A stretch of 64,000 bases of DNA, from contig OY294048.1 of assembly GCA_958510825.1 (NCBI GenBank), positions 10,123,589-10,187,588 on the forward strand, given 5' to 3'. The position numbers and the translations under genes are program-made. The stretch is from Brachypterus glaber. Its lineage: Eukaryota; Arthropoda; Insecta; Coleoptera; Kateretidae. Of the stretch, positions 36,828 to 49,371 are shown piece after piece. The notes below the pieces were generated by a model, which ran no database searches, had not been told where the DNA came from, and was given only the letters and a program-made list of their open reading frames with translations. Each line of letters opens with the position of its first letter. Position 1 is the first letter of the stretch.

Positions 36828-37689
36828 TTAAATATATCCATATTTTTATAAATACTAAAATAATTATATTAAAAACATGCACTATTTTCTAATTCTATTA
36901 TTAAATTTATGTGCTGTATGAAGTAACCTAATATTTTTAAATAAACAATGACATGCAGAAAGAGTACCTAATATTCAAATGGGATTTTTAAAAGAAAATT
37001 GAACAAATAATAATTTATAATAATATATTATCATTATTAATAGTGAATTAATTTAAATATAAAAAAAAAACTTTTTTTAATCATTTGAAACGTTCAATCT
37101 TCCTGTAATGTAAAACATTAACCCATTGATACTATAGAAGTAAAAATTTAAAAGTTTTAATACAACATTCCATTTTACAAATAAAGTGCAGAAAGTGACT
37201 AGGTGGGTACTAAAATTTTTAATTTTAATTAAATAATTATTTAAACTATAATTTAAGCTATAATAAAATTATAGTTGAAAATTTTAAAAAAACTATCTAA
37301 AAATATTATAAAAAAAAATTAAGACTAAAAAAAATACCTTAAGGACCTGTTGTTTAGAAGCAGCAGAAAATAGTTATCACAAAGGGCAATTAGAAGAGTA
37401 ATACTTGATAATTACATTTTAGTTTTAGATAGCAAATCTTAGATTACTTTTTATTTAATTAAAATTTTGTACGAAGAGTTTGCAATTTCTAATGAGTTAA
37501 TATCTTTTGTTTAATTTTTTAACTGCTTTTATATTTTTTTAAATAATTCGTATATGGAGCTATACTGCCCTTCTTAGTTAAAACGTCCTAACTAGAATTG
37601 CTACTTTCTCTAAATTTTTCGAATAAATGGCCAAATTCCCTTCCAGGTTTCAATTTCTATTTCCCTGACTTTTCCCTGACTTTCCTGAC

Positions 37690-37979
37690 TTGAAATCGCT
37701 CACGAAGCCGTTTTTAAATAAAGTTATTTTTTTTCAAGGTACTACCCATGATACTCAATATAATCACGACCTACTTCTTTTAATGTCCAAAAAATAAATA
37801 AAATTATTTTGGACATTAACAAAGTAGGCGTGTAAATGGTCGTGGTTATATTGAGTATCATGGGTAGTACCTATGCTATAGGGTGTGTCATACAAAAAAC
37901 TCCGTATTGTGATGTCAGAAAAAAACTTAAAGAAGAAGAATGACTTTATCTAAAAACGGCTTCGTAAGCGATTTCAATT
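37690..37979. mobile_element. nested palindrome, 290 bp
   Basis: Outer arms GAAATCGCTCACGAAGCCGT and inverse; inner palindrome 37738-37872 (AGGTACTACCCATGATACTC and inverse, AATGTCCAAAATAA centre). Confidence 0.65.
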
Positions 37980-38338
37980 TTTATCAAAAACTATTTGGAA
38001 ATGCCCCAAAAACAACCTTAAATCAAAAAATCCGGGGTGGTTTGATTTTCCATTTAAGTTTTTAAGGCTAGCCGTGCCCTGCTTACTTTTACTTAACTGA
38101 ATTACGCTACTCCTCCAAAACGCAGAATGACTTATCCCGAATCAGGAATCCCGATTTTTTTTCGAGAGCAGCACAGCAAGGCCATAAAATAATAGAAAAT
38201 CCGCTTTGAAGTGTATATCAAGCTGATAAATAATCTATATATAGCTTAGAAGTAAATAAAAATATATCCCTTTTATATATTAGTAACCGTGTGGACCATG
38301 TTTTGTAAACAAACACATACCAAGCAACAAAAACTACA

Positions 38339-39000
38339 TACAGAGCGTAACAAAAATCCGCCCCCCTTTAACTTTTGACGGCATAAGATATCAACATGAA
38401 ATTTGGAAAACTTAAATAACATAATCCAACTAATGTTTTGGTAAATATTTGATATACTTAGGGGGTATAATGGACACAGGACAAGGGGGACATTTTTTTA
38501 AATAGAATGGGTGGTCGTGTGATACATATTTTTAAAGCTCATAAAATTGTCCATTCGACCATATATTTCATTTTTTAAACTTTTTTTAAAGGTTTTCATT
38601 TTTCAGTTTTTTTCGTAAAATTTTATTTATATTATTCAAAACTAGTTTAAAACCATTTTTCACAATCTGGTTTTTGATTTTTTTAAAGTAATTTTGACGA
38701 AAATTCATATTTTTACCCGTATTTTAAACACCCGAAAATTGCTCCAAAAAAATAAAAGATATATGGGCAAATAGAGAATTTCATGAGCTTTAAAACGATG
38801 TATCACATGACCCCCCTTTCTATTTAAAAAAATGTTCCCCTTTACCTCCCTGTCTCCATTGTGCCCCCTAAGTATATTAAATATATACCAAAAAATTAAA
38901 AAAATACTTGAGTTATCATATTTAAGTGTTTAAAATTTCAAGTTGATATCTTAAGCCGTTCGAAAGTTTAGGGTGGGGCTGTCTTTTGACACGCTCTGTA
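38339..39000. mobile_element. fold-back MITE, 'GTGGTCCAAAAGTCACC' superfamily, 662 bp
   Basis: TACAGAGCG start and GCTCTGTA end. The arms are almost the whole element (CCCCCCTTTAACTTTTGACG and, inverted, the region near 38960; TTGATATACTTAGGGGG and its inverse). It has the same arm plan as 39770-40248 and 50071-50782. Confidence 0.7.
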
Positions 39001-39769
39001 TACCTTTCTGTTGCTGAAAAAGTTTTTCCCATTAGAAAATAATATTATGAAACCCCAAAACTCAAACTAATCCTAGACATTTCAACGTCATAAAAAAAAA
39101 TATTGGAGTATAACTAAAGTGGAGTTAGTATAGTAGACGCCAAAGATCTAGTAGAATATTTACTTTTAAAACAGATTAATGTGAGATAGGTGCGTAAATC
39201 AATGTTATTTTATTAAGTATGATCCGATTGAACAAATGCCTAAAATACATGTTCGCTGCTAAAAAAAAACTTTTATATATCTGGCGGTGACTATAGAGTA
39301 TATCGAATAAAGTAGATCCAGCAGAATAGAACGAGTAGATTAAAGCAATTAGTCTAGGTAAGTAAAAATTTTAAATCTAAGATATTTTTCTGCACACAAA
39401 GAAATATCTGACTTTATTTGTCAGATTGTAAAAAAAAGAAAGGAAATTCAAGAAACCTTCTTGCAAATATAAAACAAAACCTATTGTTGTATGAAAAGGC
39501 TTTCAATCTCTTTCCACATATGAAAAAGTTGAAAATTCATGAAAATGCAATTCTAAAATACCGGGTCGCTTAACGTCACTTTATAGTTTAAGCCAAGTAA
39601 AAAGAGAGATGTGTCTAGTTTTTATATTCAAACGGATCTTTAAATTCAACAACTAAATATTCATTTTTGAACGCCCAAGAACAAAACTTTGATTTGACGT
39701 CCTAATTTTCGGGAACCAACTAGTAATTTTTAGTGATTTAAAACTATGGGAACCAAAAAAAAATACATA

Positions 39770-40248
39770 AACAGTGGTCCAAAAGTCACCCTTCCCCTTA
39801 ACTTCTGAACGAGTTGAGATATCAACTTCAAATTTAGAGTTCTTAAATAAGACAACTTAAACTAACTTTTAGCATATTTGATAATTTCAGCTCTTAAAAT
39901 GATTTCATGATGAAAAATTATACTTTTATACTTTTAAACTAATTTTAATTGACATAAATAAAAATTTACAAAAAAAACTAAAAAATTGCATTTTTAGCAC
40001 AAAAAATTAAGATTGTTAAAAAATATACAGTCCAATAGAGAATTTTATTTGTTTTAAAATGATATATCACAAGACCCCACTTTCCGTTTAAAAAAATGTC
40101 CCCCATGCCCCCTGCCCACATTTTAAGAGCTGAAAGTATGAAATATATGCTAAAAGATAGTTGTCTTATTTAAGAGTTCTAAATTTGAAGTCGATATCTC
40201 AACTCATTTAAAAGTTAAGAGGGGGTGTGACTTTTGGACCGCTATGTA
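39770..40248. mobile_element. fold-back MITE, same family, 479 bp
   Basis: Left AGTGGTCCAAAAGTCACCCT; right inverse GTGACTTTTGGACCGCTATG. Inverted internal blocks GAGTTGAGATATCAACTTCA and AGTTCTTAAATAAGACAAC. Almost no non-palindromic sequence. Confidence 0.72.
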
Positions 40249-41067
40249 TATGATATCAAATAAAATTGTCTCGGCAGCTTCTATATCTATATTTTCCATT
40301 AGGTTTTGTGTTTGTGTATCTACCGGTGTTTTTTTAATAAATAACAGGAATGCTTTTGTATTTTCTGCATTAAAATACTTTTAAAATACTTTTTTTTTAT
40401 TTTCACGATAATTTATTTTAAAATATCGGATATATTAAAAAGACAAGAATCATCGCAAAGAATCTGAAATTTTGCGATAGGCATCTTGATTAAGTTGCGA
40501 TAATAACGTATAAAATTTTAACAAAAGCAACGTCATCAATAGTTACGTGGGGTCTCACGCATTAAATTTGTTCATTGAGGTAAGAGTATCATCCCTGAAT
40601 TTTTTCACAATTTTTGAAAAAAATCTAGAGGTCGCTCACAGCTATTTTTTAAAAAGATATGTTTCTTTAGCTTTTTTATTTTTTTTTAAGGCCGAAAGAT
40701 TTGATATTTAATTTTTTTTAACACGGCACGGTATAAAGGGATAGTAAATGGATAACCGCAAAAAAAAATCAGAATTTTTTCTTTCAAAATGGCGGAGCTG
40801 CTTTTAAGTTCGAAAATGCACTAAATTGCTTCATTTTAAGCGTAATGAAAGGCACAATTTTTTTTTTCATTGTCTTAAAATATTGTGCGTGTAGCCCAAT
40901 ATGTCTCCACATAAAAACCACTATAATTTTTTTATTGTATATACAGGGGATGCAACCGACAGAAAAAAATTGTGGTCCTGTATTACGTATAATTTTTAAG
41001 GCTCCAGTATATTTAAATTTTGGTTTAGATTATTTACTAAATTTAGTTTAAAAACACTGTAAAATAT

Positions 41068-41335
41068 TATTAAGCTTTGTTAGTTAGTTAAACTCTGTTA
41101 GTTAAACTCTGTTAGGGCCACTTGCACCAACTTTTGGTACGGGATTATCTCAGCTAAACCGAGTTTAAGTTAAAAATGCTGCGTTCTAATTGGTCAGCCG
41201 TCAATTTAATCCAAGTTTAAAGTTAAACCATCATTGGTGCAAGTTGCCCTTAGTTAAACTCTGTTAGTTAATGTCTGTTAGTTAATGTCTGTTAGTTAAA
41301 CTCTGTTAGTTAAACTCTGTTGTTTAATTAACGTT
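41068..41335. repeat. 14-bp tandem repeat GTTAGTTAAACTCT, interrupted
   Basis: About three units on the left and five on the right of the MITE 41115-41249, with a variant GTTAGTTAATGTCT repeated twice. Confidence 0.8.
41115..41249. mobile_element. PIF/Harbinger-type MITE with TTA target duplication
   Basis: GGGCCACTTGCACCAA ... TTGGTGCAAGTTGCCC, flanked by TTA on both sides (41112-41114 and 41250-41252). The 3-bp TTA duplication and G-rich terminus fit PIF/Harbinger. Subterminal AACTTTAAACT-like inverse blocks are present. It interrupts the 14-bp tandem repeat around it. Confidence 0.75.
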
Positions 41336-41568
41336 TTATAATATTTTAGTTTTGATATTAACTCATTAAGAAGAACAGAAAAACACATTAAGAATACAAA
41401 CTTGCTGGAAAGTACAACAATTATTTTGGAAACAGTTAATAAAGAATTATGGTCGATGATTAAAGAGCAACTGTATATACCAAGTTAAAATGTTAAAAAT
41501 ATAGAAGTTTCATCTAGGAGATGGTCTGAGTCCTTGAAACTCTTAACCATATATGCTAGTTTATTTTT

Positions 41569-41962
41569 TAAGGTATAATTATTTTAAATTTGCCGCTAAA
41601 TACTTCACAAAGTCCAATTTACACTTAAGCATGTGGCTTGTTTTGAATGTCAACATAACCAAAATTTATAATTTTTGTTTACTTACTTTGTTTTTATGAT
41701 GTTTTGATGTAAAAAAATAGAATTGATAAAGCTGTGGCTAGAAACACTTTTGTATTCCTGTAGAAACATTATAAAATCGCTTTTACTCCAATAATTTAGA
41801 GGAATAAACCATTGTTTTGTTCTCGTTAATAGCACGTCAACGTTTTACGGTTGTGTAAATTGGACCTAGTCATTTCGCTTACGACGCATGCGTATCTTAC
41901 GTTGCTATGGTAATTTCGAGATTGTTTATAAGCGGGAAGGTTTAAAATAATTATACCTTAAA
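41569..41962. mobile_element. inverted-repeat element, 394 bp
   Basis: TAAGGTATAATTATTTTAAA and inverse mark the ends; GTCCAATTTACAC recurs inverted as GTGTAAATTGGAC. Confidence 0.6.
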
Positions 41963-42196
41963 AAAATTAACTATAATAAATGAATTAATATCGTGAGTTA
42001 ATAAGGATTATTCCAAACGACATTATTTATAATTTATATCTACTTAAATTATAAAACATTCTTTGATTGGTATATAAAACATATATAAATATATATTTTT
42101 TTTCAATTTTAGTATTTAAATTGCATAAAAAATTGTGTCAAATGAGCTACATCACAAAACAAAAGCTAGAAGAAATCTTTTGTTTATGCATATTTA

Positions 42197-42440
42197 TACA
42201 CTGATAAAAAGGATTTATTTGGATATGGCCAATTAAATTATTTGGTTGTGAGTAACATATTTTATTTGAGTCAAATAAATATTTATTTCATGTAAACAAA
42301 TATTTTATTTTCAAAATGATTTATTAATGGGGACAAAATAGTTTATTTGAAAACAAAATTATTTGTCACAACCAAATAATTCAATTGGCCATATCCAACC
42401 AAATATTTTGTTGACACAAATAAATTGTTTTATCAGTATA
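42197..42440. mobile_element. TA-flanked MITE, 244 bp
   Basis: TACACTGATAAAAAGGATTT and inverse; GGATATGGCCAATT and ATTATTTGGTTGTG are inverted at the right half. Almost fully palindromic. Confidence 0.72.
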
Positions 42441-42664
42441 GCTTGTTGGGTAACATAAATGTAATTTCGCTAGGTTTAAAAATAATGCCAAAAAACGATT
42501 GGTCTGTCTTAGCTGAGATATCATTGTGAAATTTTGTAGGTATGTTTATTTATATTCAGAGAATAAAAAAAATTGTTTTAAGATTTTTAAAGTGCCATTT
42601 TAGGGCCATAAAATTTTTTTGAAAAAAAAAACATCAAAAAATGGTGGTCGCCATGATTCCGGCC

Positions 42665-42888
42665 GTTTGGATCGACTGAAAGAAAAAACGAAACGGGATA
42701 TTGTTCAGTATTGAAGTCTCTATAGCCCAAACTAGAAGAAAAGTTTTGGTCAAAAACTAATAAAATGGCGGACGATATTCAAAAATTTTAAAACGTTTTT
42801 TGACCATTTTTTTTTTATTTGGGCTATAGCGAATACAATATTGAATAATATCCCGTTTTGTTTATTTTTTTCAGTCGATCCAAATTGT
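42665..42888. repeat. imperfect inverted repeat, about 225 bp
   Basis: TTTGGATCGACTGAAAGAAA and CGGGATATTGTTCAGTATTG recur inverted on the right (ATCCCGTTTTG, CAGTCGATCCAAA). Probably the core of a larger element. Confidence 0.55.
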
Positions 42889-42932
42889 CTTTTTTTTTTC
42901 ACTTGACTAATAAGGGTTAACATAATATTGCA

Positions 42933-42972
42933 TACTAGCCCACACAAGTCCTGGACTTGCTTAATTAAGTAG
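42933..42972 (+). mobile_element. SINE fragment (3' body)
   Basis: A short piece matching the SINE body (ACTAGCCCACACAAGTCCTG, then GCTTAATTAAGTAG) with an internal deletion of the AGGGGAT stretch. It has no head and no tail. Confidence 0.6.
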
Positions 42973-43447
42973 TAATTACATTTGTAATGTAATGTAATTA
43001 ATAAAAAGCGTTGTGACGATCGTAACTATTGTGTTTGGTCAAAAAAATTAGACATAAATTCCAAATAATATAGCTGAGCTGGTAAGTACAATGCTTTGTA
43101 GAATTACCCAGGTATTTGTACAATAAATTTAAAAAATTACAAGATAAGTACAAAGTAACATTTCTAATTTTAAAAGTTATTTTTATACAAAAATAACATA
43201 AAAGCAACCAAACAAGTCAATTTCTTGGAAGTTGTTTACAAGCAGAATCTTCAATGTGACATTCCTTATTATTTTGCAAATTCGTTACAAAATATGCTTT
43301 CGAAGTATTTTATACATAGTTATTATTATCACTTTAGAGCCAACTACGAGGGGCAGCTCATAATGTTCCTACTTTGGTAATTTAACATTCTTGGGTTATT
43401 AAAAATATAGTCAGTAAAGTCCTTAAAGTCCCTGAATTTATAAAAGT

Positions 43448-44370
43448 TTGCGAGAGCCTGCTTTGGTCCCTGAAGCAGAAATCGTTGTAAAGCTTAGGGA
43501 GGAAGGAATTGAATTAGACAGTACGCCCCTAGTGTCCCGCAGTCTTTGGTTCAAGCCAGTAGGTATTGCGGCGGATGAGCCAACCCCCTCCAATTTTCAT
43601 TTAGACCACGCCCCCAACTTTAATAGCCCCCATTATAGAGCTGTTTTAACAGGGCTGTTTTAACAGAGCTGTTTTAAAAGGGCTGTTTCTAATTAAGTTT
43701 ATATCAGATCTGATCCAATCTAAACTGATCTGATATAAACTGATTTAGAAACAGCCCTATTAAAACAACTCTGTTAAAACAGCGTTGTTAAAACAGCCTT
43801 GTTAAAACAGCTCTGTTAAATCAGCTCTGTTAAAACAGCCCTGTTAAAACAGCTCTGTTAAAACCGCTCTGTTAAAACAGCCCTGTTAAAACAGCTCTGT
43901 TATGGGCGCTATTAAAAAGGGGGCTATTAAAGTAGGGGGCGTGGTCTAAGTGAAAAGTGGAGGGAGTTGGCTCATCTGCCGCAATACCTACTCAAGCCTA
44001 CCTTGACTTGAGGGCTAGGGTTTCTTGGGATAGCCACATCCGTACTTGTTAGTTCCGAAGGAGTACCTGACAATGCTATTTATGCTATTTCCATATAGAA
44101 CAAAGTCAGGGCATTTTGTGCTCCAAACATACTCGCAGAGCAGTTTTTGTCTGGGACAAAGAAATTCAGATAAAACTTGTAAACGGACTTAAACTGTAGA
44201 TTAACGCAATGGAGAACAAAGGAAAAAGATCTTTCAATAGGTTTAAAGCCGAAAAGTTATCACTTATGCACATGGGCATAATTTTTTTGTGATTGCGAGT
44301 GAACTTTACCGATTGACTACCAACTTTGAAGCTTAAGAAAATAGTACTTTGAATGCTAAACACTATAAAG
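43448..44370 (+). pseudogene. decayed coding-like sequence interrupted by the element 43559-43991 (unknown family)
   Basis: The open stretch before the element reads EAEIVVKLREEGIELDSTPL then VSRSLWFKP. After the element a less open frame continues with coding-like blocks and several stops (44000-44360). GC content is higher than in surrounding intron. I do not recognise it. It is on the opposite strand to unc-13 and is not an unc-13 exon; probably the residue of an older transposon gene. Confidence 0.3.
43559..43991. mobile_element. inverted-repeat element with 8-bp target duplication and palindromic 15-mer array
   Basis: GTAGGTATTGCGGC and inverse at the ends, arms about 100 bp. Flanks TCAAGCCA (43551-43558) and TCAAGCCT (43992-43999) differ at one base, suggesting an 8-bp duplication as made by hAT-type transposases. 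The centre (about 43650-43905) is a tandem run of 15-mers of the form CTGTTAAAACAG(C/A)(C/G), each itself palindromic, around a TATATCAGATC hairpin. Confidence 0.7.
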
Positions 44371-45014
44371 AAGAATATAATAAGGCTATAAGAAAACTAT
44401 AACATGACTATAACGCCGTAATAGGTATAGAGGGAGTAACTACATCCAGCATTGACTTAGGAAAAGTTATAATATTTAAAAAATTGAAAAGAAATCTAGG
44501 GAAAATAAGACTCAAAGATGCTAAAAGTATGATACTAGAAAGTTATTATATTAAAAAAATATTTATTTTATTAGATTGTATCTAAAAGCACCACTTTTTG
44601 TATAATAAATATGTATGAAAAGTTTGACTTTTTGCTCTAGTGCGAAAAGTAAAAATAGAAATTTATTTATTAACATATTCCAATTAAATAAAAAATAGTG
44701 TATGGTGCTCGGACGAAAACTGTTTTCAGCCCTCATAAACTACTATTATAATTTTATTTGTACCCTACGCCACGAAATTATTAGCCTTCCCTCGTAAGAC
44801 TGGAAAAGTATTATTATACATAACATGTATTTATATTATAAAGATTTATATATTTTTTTTGCAAAGATATAAAAATATATATTTGATGTCACAAATTAGG
44901 ATCCTTTTATGCCCGAGGTTTTCAGATATTTGTTTTGCTTCTCCTAATTTGGTTTATAGAAAAGGTATATGGATGGAAGACATAATGAGAGTTTTAAAAA
45001 CTAGAGTTTATCAC

Positions 45015-46261
45015 TAGGGTAGGATCACCGGTTTTAGCCACTGCACCGGTTTTAGCCAGTCAGAGTAGTTTTTTGGGTATAGCTAAGAAATAGGAGACTT
45101 CAGATCAAAATTATCGTTTAAATCCGATTTGAATGATAAAAGTTGGGACAACAAATATGTAAATAAGTTTTAACTGTAGCGAAACGAATACAGCGACTAT
45201 TTAAAATTTTGATTTTGAAAAACATTTAATTTCTTATGACTTTTCTTAAGAAACCGCCAAAAAAATAATTTTAAATATCTAATTCAGCTAAAATTAAATT
45301 CGTAAAACATTTATATCAAGTTAAATGTAAGTCATTAAACAGTTACTTTATTAATATTTTAATACATATTTTGCAGAATTTATTCTTAAATTTGCATGGC
45401 GATAACTGGGACACTAATATGCTTCTATTTCTAGCTATAGCCACATAATTGGCTAAAACTGGAACCTAAGTAGTACCAGTTATAGCCAATGTCAAAAAAT
45501 ATCAATATGTCAAAATTACTGTACAAATAATAAAGATTTTAGCGAAAACCACCTTTAAATATTACCCAATAATACATTTAAATTAAAAAAGAAGGAGTAT
45601 TATACAAAATATAGTCGAGAACGGGCCATCAAAATGACTCAAATGATTCAAGACTGAAGCTGAAAACTAAACATGTCACAGTGTGAAATAGTAACATACA
45701 TGTAAATTTTTTTGTAAAACTTATGGTGTCGAATATGGTATAAACTACCAGCTGGTTCAGATCCCAAAAAGACTGTAAACAAATAAATAAAAAATAAATA
45801 AAATTAATAAATATTTATAATTATCGGATAATTATCCAAGAAAAGATGTATGAAAGAAAAAATGTAATAAAAAACGAAATCATTTTAAATATTGATTAAG
45901 AAGTATATATTTTTAAAAAACTATAAATTTTAAATGTTCTAAAACTGTTACAAAAATATTAATAATTTATTTTTAACATCTTTTTAGTTTTTTTTTAATG
46001 GTGGCTATATCTGGTGAATTTCTATGGCTAAAACCAGTGCTTGGGTGGCTAAAACTAGAGAATTAGTATTATTTTGTTTGTTTTTTATTTTATAACATAT
46101 CAGCTGAAGTTATATTGTTTAAACATTTATTTTATAGTAGAGATATATTGTAAGTTTCAGAAAAACCAAAACTTGCAACCTTAACATTATAATGGAACAT
46201 AATAAAAAGAAATAAAAACAGAATTTTTTTTAAGGTGGCTATAACTGGAGTATCTACCCTA
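45015..46261. mobile_element. TA-flanked DNA element with repeated GGCTAWAACYGG motif, 1.25 kb
   Basis: Left TAGGGTAGGATCACCGGTTT TAGCCA; right inverse TGGCTATAACTGGAGTATCT ACCCTA. The GGCTAaAACcGG-type 12-mer occurs several times near both ends in both orientations (for example 45030-45058, 45420-45490, 46005-46065, 46236-46249). No transposase frame survives. Confidence 0.6.
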
Positions 46262-46930
46262 TTTGGGTGGGGATTTTAAATTTAATTTTAACCATTAACT
46301 ATTTTTTTTTTTTAATAAAAAATATTTCTTTATAGTATATTTTTTGTATATTTTTACACACCAAATATAATAAAAGTTTAAAATAAAGCCCTCTAGCTCA
46401 GCTAAGACAGACATTTTTGTTTTTGTATTTCTTTAGCGCCCCATTAAAAAAACCTGAGTGCGCCACTGTTTGGAAATATAATAACATTCTTGTAGGCAAC
46501 TATGCTTAAAATTGTTTTAAGCCTTGTAATATTTTTTGGTCGGTCTGTCTGTTTTTTCTTCGTTTTCAGAAAAAAAATTTAACGTAAACAAAGCTTTTTT
46601 TTATTTTTTTATCAAATATTGTTAATATAAATAATATAACAAATAAAGCATTTTACAAATTTCATGTCGGTTCGACAAAAATATTTATCAAACTTATTAT
46701 AAATCCCTTACCTGTTCATTGCGGTCATTTTAAATAAGCAAACTCGAGGTTTATCTTTTGCTATTACTTTACCCTAAGTTGCAATGCACTACTTTGATTA
46801 AAATCTTACTTATTCAAGACAATAGTTAATGAACATTTTTTTAAAGAAACGAAATTTTAATTAAATTAAGAAATTCTTGATCCTTAATCATATTGGAGTT
46901 GACTTAAATAAACCATAGAAAAATTTTTAT

Positions 46931-47068
46931 CTCTCCAAAATATAAATTTATTGTCTTTTAAACAAACATTACAGCGACTTTTGTTTCGACATAAACCTTG
47001 TTAAAAAAGTTGAAACAATTGTCGCTGTAATGTTTGTTTAATAGACAATAAATTTATATTTTGGAGAG
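46931..47068. mobile_element. hairpin MITE, 138 bp
   Basis: CTCTCCAAAATATAAATTTA TTGTC and inverse; ACAAACATTACAGCGAC and inverse. Arms about 60 bp with few mismatches. Confidence 0.7.
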
Positions 47069-47330
47069 GGAAACTTTAATTGTCTATTAAAGAACTAATA
47101 CAACTAATAAAAATTTTATACAAAAGTTATATACAAAAGACAAATTATAAAAAAAAGATAATAAGATATGCTATTAATTTGTTTTTAATTTGTAGTATTG
47201 ATTTATAATTTGTAAAATTATTTTTTTAATTAACTTTATATACGATGTTGCTCTTTAATCACTATAAGTTAATAAATACAGGTACTGGGTTATTAGTACA
47301 GAAATACAATTTACGATGTTGTATGAGGGG

Positions 47331-47601
47331 GTAATTTACAACGAACTAAGAACTCTTCTCTCTAGAATAGGCATACCGTTAATATAAAGTATTACCAACA
47401 TCTCGGTTTGTTTGTAAACAAATAGTAGGTATATTCAGGCCTGAACAATAACAGTTACCAGTAACTGTTATTGCTGTCTCTGTTAGAACAAAGCTGTGCG
47501 AGTAAGACAGACAAATGTATATGTTGGCTACGTTATTGTCAGTTTTTACAAATGAAATGCCTATTCTACAGAGAAGAGTTATTAGTTCGTTGGTAATTTA
47601 T
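47331..47601. mobile_element. inverted-repeat element, 271 bp
   Basis: TAATTTACAACGAACTAAGA ACTCTTCTCT and inverse; inner palindrome AACAGTTACCAGTAACTGTT at about 47450-47472. Confidence 0.65.
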
Positions 47602-48248
47602 AACTGGAGCTCGGACTGAGGCATTCATTTACTAAAGACGCTCAAAACTATTTTAAAAAAATAAACAATTTTTTTGAAAAAAAAATTATAAAAAAATCTT
47701 TATATACATTTCAAGTAGCATATAGTGTCTATTTATTTCTAATTTTTGCGAGCATCCCGTAAATGAATGTCTTGATTCGACCACTATTTATAACACAGCT
47801 TTGTCGATTAGAGTGAATCGTTTAATTTATATTTTATACACTCAAAAAAAGTCATATTGTTTAAAAAAAAAACATGTTGTGTAATGAAAAATATATATTA
47901 TTTTTAATTTTATGTGTCATTGTCAATAATTTATTTTTAATTTATTGCCATATCTTAACAATATAAAAAAGTATTATACATTATTATATAAAATAAAGGA
48001 AAATATTATTATTTTACTAATAAATCATATGAATGAGGAAGTAAATGATATTTTTTTTTACTTTAAAGTAAAAAGGTTTTCATTTTTTTACCAAATTTTT
48101 AATAATACGTATTTAAAATTAAAAGTTTGGACTTTTAAACAGCATTTTTTTATATAATTTTTTAATTTAATTTTATTTTTTTTTTTATTTTTAATTTTAA
48201 ATTTAAATTGTAGGTAAATACCATATGATTGCCAAACTTCGAATGTAA

Positions 48249-48793
48249 TTTTCTGGTTTGTAATAAAACTCGGTTTTTTTGGCAGGTTTTAATACGTCAC
48301 TTTATTATATCACTAACGTTTCTCCCCTCTTTGGGGGCTTTATCAAAGCTGAAAGATAACAACTATTGTTAATAATAATAATAATAATGATAATATATAA
48401 CAAAAATATTTTTTGACTGTATTGAATCCCATTTTCAGGTAAAATATGTAAATTTCTTACCCAAAAATTATGTGAGCGTAGTCATATATATTATTAAATT
48501 AAACATTATGGACAAGGAACCTTTTACAAACATAAAAATAAATATTACATTTAAATATAAAAATTGGTTTGGACACCATGTCGAAAATTTATAGGTTGAA
48601 AGCGTCGTTCGCAGTAAAAAACATATAATATATTTTTGTTAATATATATTATCATTATTATTATTATTATTAACAATAGTTGTTATTTTTCAGCTTTGAT
48701 AAAAACCCCAAAGAAGGGAGAAACGTTAGTGATATAATAAAGTGACGCATTAAAACCTGTCAAAAAATCCGAGTTTTATTACAAACCAGAAAA
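48249..48793. mobile_element. inverted-repeat element with GAAACGTTAG hammerhead-like arms
   Basis: Arms of about 145 bp: TTCTGGTTTGTAATAAAACT ... AATAATAAT, and their inverse. Each arm has TTTGATAAAGCCCC-loop-GGGGAGAAACGTTAG: a C/G stem followed by GAAAC, resembling the Penelope-like hammerhead motif with a degenerate CUGANGA box. The centre is AT-rich. (AAT)n runs lie at the inner arm ends. Confidence 0.55.
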
Positions 48794-49035
48794 AAAAATT
48801 AATTTAAATTATTTTAGACGAAGTTTCTCTGAGTGAACATAAAACAAAAATTGATTTGCTCTGAAATCAAAATAATCCTTTATGTTAAGGCTAATAAATA
48901 AAAATGTGTGCTCTACTCAACAACTTTAATCTCTTTAAATCATTATGTAGCAACTTATAACATGACACAAGAAAAACAAGAACACGAGAAAGTAAACTTT
49001 ATCATACTCGTATCTCCAAAAACTCAATTTAAGGT

Positions 49036-49183
49036 TTTTTGCACTAATCAACATGGTGGCTGGTGACTTATATAAACTCTAATTAATTATTCCAATACAA
49101 CGTAACATAATTATAATTAATTATAATCAATTCGAGTTTGTATAAGTTATCAGTCATCATGTACAAAATTTATTAGTGCAAAG
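49036..49183. mobile_element. inverted-repeat element, 148 bp
   Basis: TTTGCACTAATCAACATGGT and GACTTATATAAACTC are inverted at the right end. Confidence 0.6.
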
Positions 49184-49371
49184 AATCGGAAATCATTTTT
49201 TTTTTTAATACAAGGTTAAGAAGGCAACACGACGATATAAAGTTAAAACGACATTTATCGCAAAGTAAAGCAAAAACTTTCAACTTCAACTGAAACTGTA
49301 TCGTATTTAATAGAAACTGTGCTAAATCCGCAAAGAAAAACGATTTGCTCTAATATCGCCTTTACGACAGC

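Noticed and set aside
43448..43663. SRSLWFK peptide resembling a motif upstream of C1 in Munc13
   Set aside because: It is on the plus strand, opposite to unc-13, and the neighbouring residues do not match; short chance similarity.
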